Below, one piece after another: positions 42,940-50,603 of a DNA stretch of 64,000 nt (position 1 is the first letter of the stretch; every line of letters starts with the position of its first letter). The position numbers were made by a program, and so were the translations under genes. This DNA is from JBCDHN01 sp965224535. Its GTDB lineage: Bacteria; Verrucomicrobiota; Verrucomicrobiia; Verrucomicrobiales; DEV007. Location: positions 31,020 to 95,019 of the forward strand of contig CBDCZR010000048.1 of the NCBI GenBank assembly GCA_965224535.1. The letters are read 5' to 3'. The notes under the pieces were generated by a model. It ran no database searches and was not told the origin of the DNA. It worked only from the letters and a program-made list of their open reading frames with translations.

Positions 42940-44100
42940 ATGAAAGTCGCCTTTTTCACCGAGACCTTTCTGCCAAACATCGACGGGGTCGTCACCAGGA
43001 TGATCCGGACGCTCGATCAGCTTCATGATTTGGGGCACCACGCCATCATCTTTTCCCCGGAATACCGCCACAGGGAAAACGTGCCGGATTACCGCGGATT
43101 TCCCGTGGTTCGGCTCAAATCCATCCCGTTTAAGCCGTGGTATCCGGAATTACGGCTGGGGATGCCGAGCACGCGAATTTACTCCGAATTGAAGGATTTC
43201 GGGCCGGATTTGGTGCACACGGTCAACCCTTTCGTGATCGGCGCCTGGGGGACGGTTGTGGCGGCGAACATGGACATCCCGATGGTGGCGAGCTACCACA
43301 CGGACCTGGGCCAATACGCCGAACGGCTCAAGGTACACTTCCTCATTCCACCGGGCCGGCTTCACGTCCGCACCGTGCACAACGCTGCTCAATTGAATCT
43401 CACCACCAGCGTCCCCATGGTGAAAGTGGCGGAGGAAATGGGGATCAAGCGCATTCGCGTTTGGCCCAAAGCTGTGGACACGGAGATGTTCCATCCGCGA
43501 AATCGCAGCGACGAAATGCGTCGGTTTTTGAGCCAGGGCGAGCCGGAAAAGCCGCTCATCATCTGCGTGGGCCGGCTTTCGCACGAAAAACGGGTCGGCT
43601 GGCTGATTGAAGCCGCAAAACGCATCCCAAATGTTCGCATCGCCATCATCGGCGGCGGTCCGGCGGAGGACGAGTTGAAGGACGCTTTTCGCGGCACGCC
43701 AACTTTCTTTGCCGGCTACCTGAAGGGCCAGAAACTGGCCGAAGCCTATGCCAGCGCGGACGTGTTCGCCTTCCCTTCAGACACGGAAACACTCGGATTC
43801 GTCGCCATGGAGTCGATGGCCAGCGGCGTCCCGGTTGTCGGCGCCCGCGCGGGCGGAATTCCGGACGTGATCGAGCACGAGGTCAACAGCCTGATGTTCG
43901 AGCCGAACAATCGCGGCGATTTCGTGGCCAAACTCAACCAACTGCTCGACGACGAGGCTCTGCGCGCCCATCTCGGCAAACGCGCCCGCATCGACATGGA
44001 AGCCTGTAGCTGGCGCGCCGCCACCGAGGCTTTGGTGGACTACTACCGCACCTCGGTTCGCGCGCATCGGCGCTGGAAGCAACTGGACGCGGTCGCCTAA
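42940..44100 (+). CDS. sqdX: Glycosyltransferase, sulfoquinovosyl-diacylglycerol synthase-like (SqdX/SQD2)
   Basis: 386 residues, GT4 fold. N-terminal V-A-F-F-T-E-T-F-L-P-N-I-D-G-V at 3-17 is typical of SqdX/MgtA-type enzymes; the donor site has V-G-R-L-S-H-E-K-R and P-S-D-T-E-T-L-G-F-V-A-M-E-S-M-A (catalytic E-x7-E). Transfer of sulfoquinovose to diacylglycerol is inferred from similarity and from the SqdB partner upstream. A mannosyltransferase is the alternative if the partner were absent. It ends at 44100, followed by a gap to 44436 with no gene that I can support. Confidence 0.85.
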   Translation: MKVAFFTETFLPNIDGVVTRMIRTLDQLHDLGHHAIIFSPEYRHRENVPDYRGFPVVRLKSIPFKPWYPELRLGMPSTRIYSELKDFGPDLVHTVNPFVIGAWGTVVAANMDIPMVASYHTDLGQYAERLKVHFLIPPGRLHVRTVHNAAQLNLTTSVPMVKVAEEMGIKRIRVWPKAVDTEMFHPRNRSDEMRRFLSQGEPEKPLIICVGRLSHEKRVGWLIEAAKRIPNVRIAIIGGGPAEDELKDAFRGTPTFFAGYLKGQKLAEAYASADVFAFPSDTETLGFVAMESMASGVPVVGARAGGIPDVIEHEVNSLMFEPNNRGDFVAKLNQLLDDEALRAHLGKRARIDMEACSWRAATEALVDYYRTSVRAHRRWKQLDAVA

Positions 44101-44436
44101 CCGGAAAAATCAGCCATTCGGGTCGTCGGCCGGCTTTTGATTTTGCCTCGAAGCGATTCCGACACGCGATAGAACCAAGTGGCGTCGATTTTTGCCGATT
44201 TCGGGCCGATCGCGCAGATAAACGCGATTTTTTGCGAACAACGTCGATTTCATCGTCACCGGGGTTTCGAACTCCAACACGCGGCGGAAGTCTGGCGCTT
44301 CCTGCACCCTCCCGCTCGTCATCGGCGTTACCTGGGCGGAAAAGCTGATCCATCCCAGAAGGACCGGGGCCCAATTATGTTAAAGATTATGAATTTTATG
44401 GAATCATCATTGATCGCTGCGGTTTTTGCCGTAGAG

Positions 44437-44455
44437 TGGTTTGCGTTACAAACCA
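44437..44455. promoter_or_regulatory. Perfect 7-5-7 palindrome, candidate operator
   Basis: TGGTTTGCGTTACAAACCA, with arms TGGTTTG and CAAACCA around CGTTA. It ends 17 bp before the membrane protein start at 44472. The AT-rich block 44370-44420 just upstream could hold the promoter. The winged-helix gene two positions down is the natural candidate to bind it. Confidence 0.6.
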
Positions 44456-44471
44456 GTATGCAACCATCACT

Positions 44472-45176
44472 ATGACTGAAACCTCACAAACACTACAGAA
44501 AGCCGTCGCTGACCTCGCGGTCATCCGGCGGGCCATTGGAAGCGCGCAAGACGAAGCCGATTCGTCGAACCGCACCAACCAAACCGCCATCGGCGCCAAC
44601 ATCATGCTGCAAGGCGCCGCCTTATTCATCGCCGTGTTTGGCATCATCGCCGAACTCGCCTCCGGGCACAATGGAACCCAGCAATTCCTCGATTCCGCCT
44701 TCAGCGCGAACCTGCGCATGGTCGGGCTCGTCCAACTGGGGCTCATGGTCGCCGTTTTGGCCGGGGCGCTCTACTTCCTGGTTTACCGCGCCGCCAAGCG
44801 CAGCAAACGGGACTTCGAACGCTATGTCTCGCGAAACTTCGCCTACCTCAAAAACCTCTCGTTTTTGTCGGACCTGGCCATCAAGTTCGGCGTCATCGCG
44901 ATCGTGATTTTGGCCCAAAAACCGGAGTGGATCGCACCTGTGTGCATGCTCTTCATCGGCGACTACCTCATCCAGGGCCGCTTCTTCACCGTACCGTTAA
45001 CAGCGGCAATGGTGCTGGGTGCAGGCTGCATGATCGGCGCGCTGGCGATGTTCTACTTCAGCTCGGCGCTGCTCATCTGGCCCTTCACCGCCTTCGCAGC
45101 CGTAACCGCGATTTCCCTGGTTCAGGTGATTTCGCTGAGAAAGAGCCCAACCCAGCAAAACGGGGAGGAAGCATGA
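44472..45176 (+). CDS. Hypothetical integral membrane protein paired with a winged-helix regulator
   Basis: 234 residues from the ATG at 44472, before which lies the palindrome. About six hydrophobic segments (near 42-60, 78-105, 135-152, 158-168, 178-198, 200-220). Charged loops (R-A-A-K-R-S-K-R-D-F-E-R-Y) are cytoplasmic. I do not recognise the family. Its stop overlaps the regulator start (ATGA), a coupled two-gene arrangement in which the small regulator probably controls the unit. Confidence 0.6.
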   Translation: MTETSQTLQKAVADLAVIRRAIGSAQDEADSSNRTNQTAIGANIMLQGAALFIAVFGIIAELASGHNGTQQFLDSAFSANLRMVGLVQLGLMVAVLAGALYFLVYRAAKRSKRDFERYVSRNFAYLKNLSFLSDLAIKFGVIAIVILAQKPEWIAPVCMLFIGDYLIQGRFFTVPLTAAMVLGAGCMIGALAMFYFSSALLIWPFTAFAAVTAISLVQVISLRKSPTQQNGEEA

Positions 45177-45493
45177 GCGCCGCCACCGTCGCCACCAAAG
45201 ACGTCCTGGCGCTGAATTCCTTGCTAACCGACAAGGTGAGACTCGCAATCGTCGTTACCCTGGCTGCCGCGGACGAGGCTCCCGACTTCAACACCCTGCT
45301 AGAACGGCTGGACCTCTCCAAAGGCAACCTTTCCAGCCACGTGCGCAAGCTTGAGGAAGGCGGGTTGGTCCAGGTGCACAAGGAGTTCCTCGACCGCAAA
45401 CCCCGGACGACCTACTCGGTCACCACGAAGGGCCGGCAAGAACTCAAAAGCTACCTGGAAACTGTCGAAGCGCTGCTCAGCGCCGCCGCTTGA
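45173..45493 (+). CDS. Winged-helix transcriptional regulator (HTH_34/MarR-like)
   Basis: 106 residues. A single winged-helix domain: L-N-S-L-L-T-D-K-V-R-L-A-I-V, then F-N-T-L-L-E-R-L-D-L-S-K-G-N-L-S-S-H-V-R-K-L-E-E (recognition helix near 50-62), and the wing L-V-Q-V-H-K-E-F-L-D-R-K-P-R-T-T-Y-S-V-T. This matches the small 'DNA-binding MarR-type' HTH_34 family. It overlaps the membrane protein gene by 4 bp. The palindrome at 44437 is its likely target. Confidence 0.8.
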   Translation: MSAATVATKDVLALNSLLTDKVRLAIVVTLAAADEAPDFNTLLERLDLSKGNLSSHVRKLEEGGLVQVHKEFLDRKPRTTYSVTTKGRQELKSYLETVEALLSAAA

Positions 45494-45642
45494 GACCAAA
45501 GTTAGAACCCAAAACCCGGTTACCACAAACCACAAAGGTCGCGGCCGTGCTTTCTCAGCGCGGCCGCGATTTTTTTCCCAACACCGCACCAGTGCGCGGA
45601 ATTTTTTCATGCACAAGCCGCTTTTTGCCGTTCAATCAGGGC

Positions 45643-46245
45643 ATGGAATTCGATCTGCTCGGTGAACATCAACGCAACGCCTACAAACTCCTGGCCGGCC
45701 TGGTTACGCCCCGGCCGATCGCCTGGGTAACCACCCAAGATCAGCAAGGCCGGGTCAACGCCGCCCCGTTCAGCTTCTTCAACCTCTTCGGCAGCCAACC
45801 GCCGATTTTAGGCTTCGCGCCGGGAAACAAATCGGCTGAGATCCCCAAAGACACCGCGCGCAACATTCGCGCCACCGGAGAATTCGTCGTCAACCTGGTG
45901 GATGAGGACACTGCTGAGGCCATGAACCTGACCGCCGCCGAGCTGGACTTCGGCGAAAGCGAAATCGCCCACGCGGGCCTAACCACCGTGCCAAGCGTCG
46001 CCGTCGCGCCCCCGCGCATCGCCCAGTCGCCCGTCTCGCTGGAGTGCAAGGAATGGGCCACACTGGAAATCGGGCGCAATCGCCTCGTCATCGGCGTGGT
46101 CCACCGTCTGGCGGTTCGCGATGGCGTGCTCGACCCGGAGACGTTGTTGGTCGATCCAGAGATCTTTCGACCCATCGGGCGGATGCAGGTGCCATCCGGC
46201 TATTGCCGCACCCGCGACCAGTTTGAGATGCCCCGCCCGCGGTAA
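45643..46245 (+). CDS. Flavin reductase-like FMN-binding protein
   Basis: 200 residues from the ATG at 45643; earlier in-frame codons lack sense. The start M-E-F-D-L-L-G-E-H-Q and the motif V-T-P-R-P-I-A-W-V-T-T near 23-33, N-A-A-P-F-S-F-F-N-L-F near 43-53, and R-N-I-R-A-T-G-E-F-V-V-N-L fit the DIM6/NTAB flavin reductase-like fold. It probably binds FMN and may reduce it with NAD(P)H. The partner is unknown. It is convergent with the ATPase gene, 65 bp away. Confidence 0.85.
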   Translation: MEFDLLGEHQRNAYKLLAGLVTPRPIAWVTTQDQQGRVNAAPFSFFNLFGSQPPILGFAPGNKSAEIPKDTARNIRATGEFVVNLVDEDTAEAMNLTAAELDFGESEIAHAGLTTVPSVAVAPPRIAQSPVSLECKEWATLEIGRNRLVIGVVHRLAVRDGVLDPETLLVDPEIFRPIGRMQVPSGYCRTRDQFEMPRPR

Positions 46246-46310
46246 CCGGCCCAAGGTTTGTCGCCCTGCTCGGCTTTTTGAGTAATTCGGCGTTGGCGCC
46301 ATCCACACGC

Positions 46311-47453
46311 TCAATACCGCACGTGCAACATCCAGGCCCGGAAGAACGGATTCGAAAATTTCAGCCCCTCCGGCGTTTCCTGCAGGATGCGGCGGCGGAC
46401 AAGCCGGTTGGCGGCGGCTTTCGACGAACTGGCGTGCGTAATCCCCGCAGCGGCCAAAAAATCGCCGGATTGGACCGAGGCGCCGCCGAGTTGGGCGATG
46501 GCGCGGAGCACGGAAAGCTGCTGGCTGGAGACATCGGCGACAATTTGTTCGTAGCCCTTGCGTTCGTCGGCAAAAACCTGGATCAAACCGGCCCGGACGT
46601 GTTTTTCGGTGATGGTTCGGGACCGCGAAGCCTTGGCGATCTCCCAAACCGAGGCGCAAAGTTGCTGGGTGTCTCCGGGGCTGCCCTCAGCCAAGCGCAT
46701 GATTTCCGCCAGTCTGTCGTCGCTGATCTTGAGCTTGCTGGCCTCGAACTTTCGGCGCAAAAACCCGGCCCAGTCCTCAAAATCATCGGCGGCGACTTCC
46801 AAGATGGCGGCGGACTTGTAAAACGGGCCGTTTTCCTCGGCAAAAATTCGCCACATGTCACTGCGGATGCTGCCGCAGAAGCAAAACGGGATTTTGCCGA
46901 GAAGCTGGATTTCGCGGCGCAGGAGGCCCAGGATTTGGCCGGCGTCCTCCACCTCCGCCAGATCCTGAAATTCGTCGAGCGCGACGATGATTTTGCCTTT
47001 GCCGTCATCCAGCGACGCCCAAAGCCGGGCGATTTGGGCCACGGTTTCCGGGGCCGTTTTTTTGCGCGCTTCCAGCGATGGGGTGATGGATGGAGCGCCG
47101 GTCACCGGATCGACGCTCATGCTAACGGTTAGGCCGGGAAGGGCGCGGGCGATTTTTTTGATCAAACCGGCTTTGTCTTCGATTGCGTCGAGCGCCTGGA
47201 CGCAGCGGCGGATGAAATCGGGCAGGGTGTTGACGCCCCAGAGGTCCGCGTAAACGAGGGTGGCGCCGCGGATGCCCCTGGCCGTGCGGTGGATGAGCGA
47301 GCTTTTTCCGACGCGGCGCGGTCCGAGCACGGCGACGTCTTGTCCGCTGCGGAAGAAGGAGGCGAGCCGTTTTTGCAAGCGCGGGCGGGCGCAGAATTGG
47401 TCGGTCTCCACAATGCAGCCGTAGAGGAAAGGGTTGACGTCATCGGAGGGCAC
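46311..47453 (-). CDS. P-loop ATPase of the archaeal-ATPase/ORC-like type with C-terminal winged helix
   Basis: 380 residues from a GTG at 47453 (V-P-S-D-D-V-N-P-F-L-Y-G, the usual opening of this family). A TTG at 47504 is possible but would put a hairpin repeat inside the gene. Walker A is V-L-G-P-R-R-V-G-K-S-S-L (near 40-51); Walker B is I-I-V-A-L-D-E-F-Q-D-L (near 160-170). The C-terminal part (L-S-V-L-R-A-I-A-Q-L-G-G) is a winged helix. Functions of this family range from regulation to partner toxin or defence ATPase. It is preceded by iterons, a sign of control by a DNA-binding protein. Confidence 0.75.
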   Translation of the reverse strand: MPSDDVNPFLYGCIVETDQFCARPRLQKRLASFFRSGQDVAVLGPRRVGKSSLIHRTARGIRGATLVYADLWGVNTLPDFIRRCVQALDAIEDKAGLIKKIARALPGLTVSMSVDPVTGAPSITPSLEARKKTAPETVAQIARLWASLDDGKGKIIVALDEFQDLAEVEDAGQILGLLRREIQLLGKIPFCFCGSIRSDMWRIFAEENGPFYKSAAILEVAADDFEDWAGFLRRKFEASKLKISDDRLAEIMRLAEGSPGDTQQLCASVWEIAKASRSRTITEKHVRAGLIQVFADERKGYEQIVADVSSQQLSVLRAIAQLGGASVQSGDFLAAAGITHASSSKAAANRLVRRRILQETPEGLKFSNPFFRAWMLHVRY

Positions 47454-47470
47454 GGTTGAAGCAATATCGC

Positions 47471-47555
47471 AGCGTTTGCTGTCACAGCAAACGCTTTCAC
47501 ACAAAACGGTGTCACAGTGTTTACTGTCACAGTGTTTACTGTCACAGTGTTTACT
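47471..47555. repeat. Palindrome plus three 15-bp iterons
   Basis: Three perfect tandem copies of GTCACAGTGTTTACT (47511-47525, 47526-47540, 47541-47555), then a degenerate GCGACG end. At 47471-47495 lies an 11-bp perfect stem, AGCGTTTGCTG/CAGCAAACGCT, with a 3-nt loop TCA. Between them is TTTCACACAAAACGGT. The region lies between the ATPase start and the ruvX stop on the minus strand, i.e. directly upstream of the ATPase gene. Confidence 0.85.
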
Positions 47556-47600
47556 GCGACGCCGCCCGGCAGATGCGCGCGCCGACAGCGAAGAATCAAT

Positions 47601-48047
47601 TTACTCGTCCTCATCCGGCGGCAGCATGGCCATTCCTTGCTGGGAATCGAGAAAATCCTGCAAGATCACCACTGCGGCGGCTTGATCGATGACGCCGCGC
47701 ATTTCGCGGCTTTTACGTCCCGCAGCTTGCAGTTGCCCCTGCGCGGTGACGGTGGAAAGACGCTCGTCGATTTCCAGGATTTCCGCGTTTGGGAGCCGCG
47801 ACGCCAGATTTTCGCGGAATTCGCGCACCTTTGCCGCTGCCGCGCCTTCGCTGCCGTCCAGCCGAAAGGGCATACCCAGGACGATCGTGGAAATCCCGCG
47901 ATTTTCGACGATTTCCGCGATTCGCGCGATGGGCTCGTTTTTGGCGACGTGGATGGTTTCCAGCGGGTGAGCCAGCATCCCCAACTCATCGCTCAGCGCC
48001 AGGCCGATGCGGGCTTCGCCGTGGTCGATTGCAAGGATTCGGGGCAT
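47601..48047 (-). CDS. ruvX: Putative Holliday junction resolvase YqgF/RuvX-like
   Basis: 148 residues from the ATG at 48047. The RNase H-like opening I-L-A-I-D-H-G-E-A-R-I-G-L-A-L-S (Asp7) matches YqgF, followed by V-L-G-M-P-F-R-L-D-G near 57-66, E-I-D-E-R-L-S-T near 94-101 and I-D-Q-A-A-A-V-V-I-L-Q near 120-130 (the conserved D-x-A-A-A). It is involved in pre-16S rRNA processing and possibly recombination. It is divergent from purE, with about 100 bp between starts for two promoters. Confidence 0.9.
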   Translation of the reverse strand: MPRILAIDHGEARIGLALSDELGMLAHPLETIHVAKNEPIARIAEIVENRGISTIVLGMPFRLDGSEGAAAAKVREFRENLASRLPNAEILEIDERLSTVTAQGQLQAAGRKSREMRGVIDQAAAVVILQDFLDSQQGMAMLPPDEDE

Positions 48048-48147
48048 TCTACCAAGTTGCCGTGAAACGCCGCCCGCGCAATGGGGGTTGCGGAAATCCA
48101 CAGCGCGGTTTATGCGGTGGAATCGCAATCTCATCCCCTTTTCACGC

Positions 48148-48663
48148 ATGAACGAATCCGAACCCAGCCCCCTCGTCGGCATCATCATGGGCAGCACGTC
48201 TGATTGGCCTACCATGAGCAAGGCCGCCGAGACGTTGCGCGATTTTGGGGTGCCGTTTGAATGCCGCGTGGTCAGCGCCCACCGCACCCCGCAGTTGCTC
48301 TACGATTACGCGGAAAAGGCGGCTTCGCGCGGGTTGCGCTGCCTCATCGCGGGAGCAGGGGGAGCGGCGCATTTGCCGGGCATGGCTTCGGCCATCACCA
48401 CGCTTCCCGTCCTGGCCGTGCCGGTGAAAAGTCGCACGCTCAATGGGGTGGATTCGCTGCTTTCCATCGTGCAAATGCCCGCCGGCATCCCTACGGCCAC
48501 GTTTGCGATTGGAGAAGCCGGAGCGGTCAACGCAGCGTTGTTCGCCGCGGCCATTTTGGCGGGCGGAGATCCCGATTTGGCGCAAAAACTGGCCGATTAC
48601 CGCGAATCGCTCCGGGCAAAGATCGAGGCGAGCGAGCTTCCGCCGCTGGAGGAGACGGATTGA
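48148..48663 (+). CDS. purE: 5-(carboxyamino)imidazole ribonucleotide mutase
   Basis: 171 residues from the ATG at 48148. The motif V-G-I-I-M-G-S-T-S-D-W-P-T-M at about 10-23 and V-V-S-A-H-R-T-P near 43-50 (His in the active site), and G-A-G-G-A-A-H-L-P-G-M-A-S near 73-85, are those of class I PurE. It converts N5-CAIR to CAIR in purine synthesis. purK (49373) is downstream, separated by a TerD gene. Confidence 0.95.
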   Translation: MNESEPSPLVGIIMGSTSDWPTMSKAAETLRDFGVPFECRVVSAHRTPQLLYDYAEKAASRGLRCLIAGAGGAAHLPGMASAITTLPVLAVPVKSRTLNGVDSLLSIVQMPAGIPTATFAIGEAGAVNAALFAAAILAGGDPDLAQKLADYRESLRAKIEASELPPLEETD

Positions 48664-48731
48664 ACGCTGGTGGGCGTGCCAGGATGTGAAATTGGTTGAA
48701 TTGCGTTCGCGTTTCGCTAGCCGTTGAGCAG

Positions 48732-49376
48732 ATGTCGTCGCCAAAAAACGCCCCCATCGTTCCGGTTGAAAAAGGCGGCGAGGTTTGCCTGTCGGAAAAC
48801 GGTCAACCACCCGCCCGCTTGGTCGCCGGTCTCAGTTGGCGCGCTCGTCAAGCGCAGCAACTTGAGGCGTTTGATGTCGATCTCGGTTGTCTCCTGCTCG
48901 ACGGTAAAAAATCGCTCCCTTCGGAGCAGCACTTCGTGTTTTACAACAACTTGCGGAGTCCGGAGGATGCGGTCGTGCTCGATACGGGTGGAAGGGAATC
49001 GGAGCAAAGTTACGCCGAAGAAATCGCAATTTCGCTCCCGACCCTGGACCCGGAAATTCGGCACCTGCTGTTCGTTGTCGCGTTTTACCAGGGAAAGGAA
49101 CGAAACAACCGTTTTGGCCAGCTTTCCGAGGCTTGGCTCGATTTTTTCACCAAAAACACGACCTGGCGCATCGATCTAAGGCCAAACGCTCCCCAACACG
49201 CCGAGAATCGTGCCTGCGAGTGCGGCATGCTTTCTCGCGACGGCAACGGATCCGGTGATTGGCGTCTCAAAGCCCTTGGCCACTCGATTCGCGGAGATTT
49301 GAGCGAATTGCTGCCAAAATACGCCGGTTTCCCGATTGTCAGCACCCCCAGCAAATCCTGGCCGGATCGGCGATGA
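48732..49376 (+). CDS. TerD family protein
   Basis: 214 residues from the ATG at 48732. The sequence V-P-V-E-K-G-G-E-V-C-L-S near 9-20, then F-D-V-D-L-G-C-L-L-L-D-G, F-V-F-Y-N-N near 76-81, and R-H-L-L-F-V-V-A-F-Y and N-N-R-F-G-Q-L match TerD/CABP proteins, which bind Ca2+ and are linked to tellurite resistance and stress. Its end overlaps purK by 4 bp (ATGA), so it is translated with purK. No other ter genes are in the window. Confidence 0.85.
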   Translation: MSSPKNAPIVPVEKGGEVCLSENGQPPARLVAGLSWRARQAQQLEAFDVDLGCLLLDGKKSLPSEQHFVFYNNLRSPEDAVVLDTGGRESEQSYAEEIAISLPTLDPEIRHLLFVVAFYQGKERNNRFGQLSEAWLDFFTKNTTWRIDLRPNAPQHAENRACECGMLSRDGNGSGDWRLKALGHSIRGDLSELLPKYAGFPIVSTPSKSWPDRR

Positions 49377-50536
49377 GCGGAATTTCCCAACTTTCACCGG
49401 GATCGACCGTTGGCGTGCTGGGCGGCGGACAATTGGGGCGCATGTTGGCGCTGGAGGCCCGGCGCATGGGTTATCGCATCGTGGCCTGGACCGGGATCGA
49501 CGGCGAAATCGGCCCGGCGGCGGTTGCCGACGAGGTGATCGCGAAATTCTTCGACGACGAGGGAGCGTTCGACGCGTTCGTCGAAGCGGCGTCCGTGGCC
49601 ACGGTGGAGTTCGAAAACGTTCCCCGCGGGCTGTTGGAACGCGTGGCGGGGCGGATTCCTCTGCGCCCCTCGCCGGAAGCGGTCGCGACTTGTCAGCATC
49701 GTGAGCGGGAGAAGACGTTCCTCGAAAAAGGCGGCTTTTCGTGCGCCAGTTTCCGCATCGTGGATAGCGCGGAGTCGTTGCGGGCGGGTTTGGAGGCGCT
49801 GGGGGCCGATTGCATCCTAAAAACGGCGGAATTCGGCTACGACGGCAAGGGCCAGCGAGTCACCCGGCTTGGCGAAGATGCCGCGGCGGTTTGGGCGGAA
49901 TTTGGGGCTCCGCGGGCCGTTTTGGAGGAAAAAATCGCTCTTGCCGGCGAAATTTCCGTCCTCGTGGCGCGGGATTTGGCCGGCAACTGCCGCAGCTACG
50001 ATCCCGCGGAAAATTTCCACCGCCACCACATCCTCGATCTCTCCCTCGTGCCGGCGCGCCAGCCTCGCGCCATCCTGGATGAAGCGCGCGAAGTCGCCAT
50101 CGGCGTGGCAAAGGCCCTCGACTACGCGGGGGTGATAGCGGTAGAGTTTTTCATCGACGGTGGCGGAAATTTGCTCGTCAACGAAATTGCGCCGCGACCG
50201 CACAACAGCGGGCATCACACCCTGGACGCCTGCCACGCCTCCCAGTTCGAGCAACAACTGCGCGTTGCCTGCGGTTTGCCGCTTGGCGATCCCGGTTTAC
50301 TCCGCCCCGTGGTCATGTGGAACCTTTTGGGCGATCTTTGGCCCGCACCGGACAAATCGCCGGATTGGACGCCAATTTTGGAGACGCCCGGTGCAAGTCT
50401 GCACCTCTACGGCAAGGCCAAAGCTCGCCCCGGCCGGAAAATGGGCCACGCCACGTTTTTGGCTCCGACCTTGGAGGAGGCCGTGGCGCGGGTTGGCGTT
50501 TGCCGCGAGGGTTTCGGGCTGTCAGCGCCAGCGTAA
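49373..50536 (+). CDS. purK: 5-(carboxyamino)imidazole ribonucleotide synthase
   Basis: 387 residues, ATP-grasp. Start M-S-G-I-S-Q-L, then V-G-V-L-G-G-G-Q-L-G-R-M-L near 12-24, a typical PurK opening. ATP-grasp motifs: L-K-T-A-E-F-G-Y-D-G-K-G-Q near 145-157, L-E-E-K-I-A-L-A-G-E-I-S-V near 184-196, and N-E-I-A-P-R-P-H-N-S-G-H-H-T near 268-281 near the C-terminus. It makes N5-CAIR from AIR, ATP and bicarbonate for PurE. It forms purE-terD-purK with overlapping ends. Confidence 0.95.
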   Translation: MSGISQLSPGSTVGVLGGGQLGRMLALEARRMGYRIVAWTGIDGEIGPAAVADEVIAKFFDDEGAFDAFVEAASVATVEFENVPRGLLERVAGRIPLRPSPEAVATCQHREREKTFLEKGGFSCASFRIVDSAESLRAGLEALGADCILKTAEFGYDGKGQRVTRLGEDAAAVWAEFGAPRAVLEEKIALAGEISVLVARDLAGNCRSYDPAENFHRHHILDLSLVPARQPRAILDEAREVAIGVAKALDYAGVIAVEFFIDGGGNLLVNEIAPRPHNSGHHTLDACHASQFEQQLRVACGLPLGDPGLLRPVVMWNLLGDLWPAPDKSPDWTPILETPGASLHLYGKAKARPGRKMGHATFLAPTLEEAVARVGVCREGFGLSAPA

Positions 50537-50603
50537 CGTCACCGCAAAGTGCTACGCTGAAATTTTGGTTCGCCGAAACTTCCAAGCGCGCCAAAAGTGC
50601 GGG

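Noticed and set aside
44110..44436. Short ORFs after the sulfolipid genes
   Set aside because: No start with a ribosome binding site and no recognisable protein sequence; they overlap in both strands.
47511..47555. Tandem copies resembling a CRISPR array
   Set aside because: The units are 15 bp and adjoin without spacers, so they are iterons, and no cas gene is nearby.
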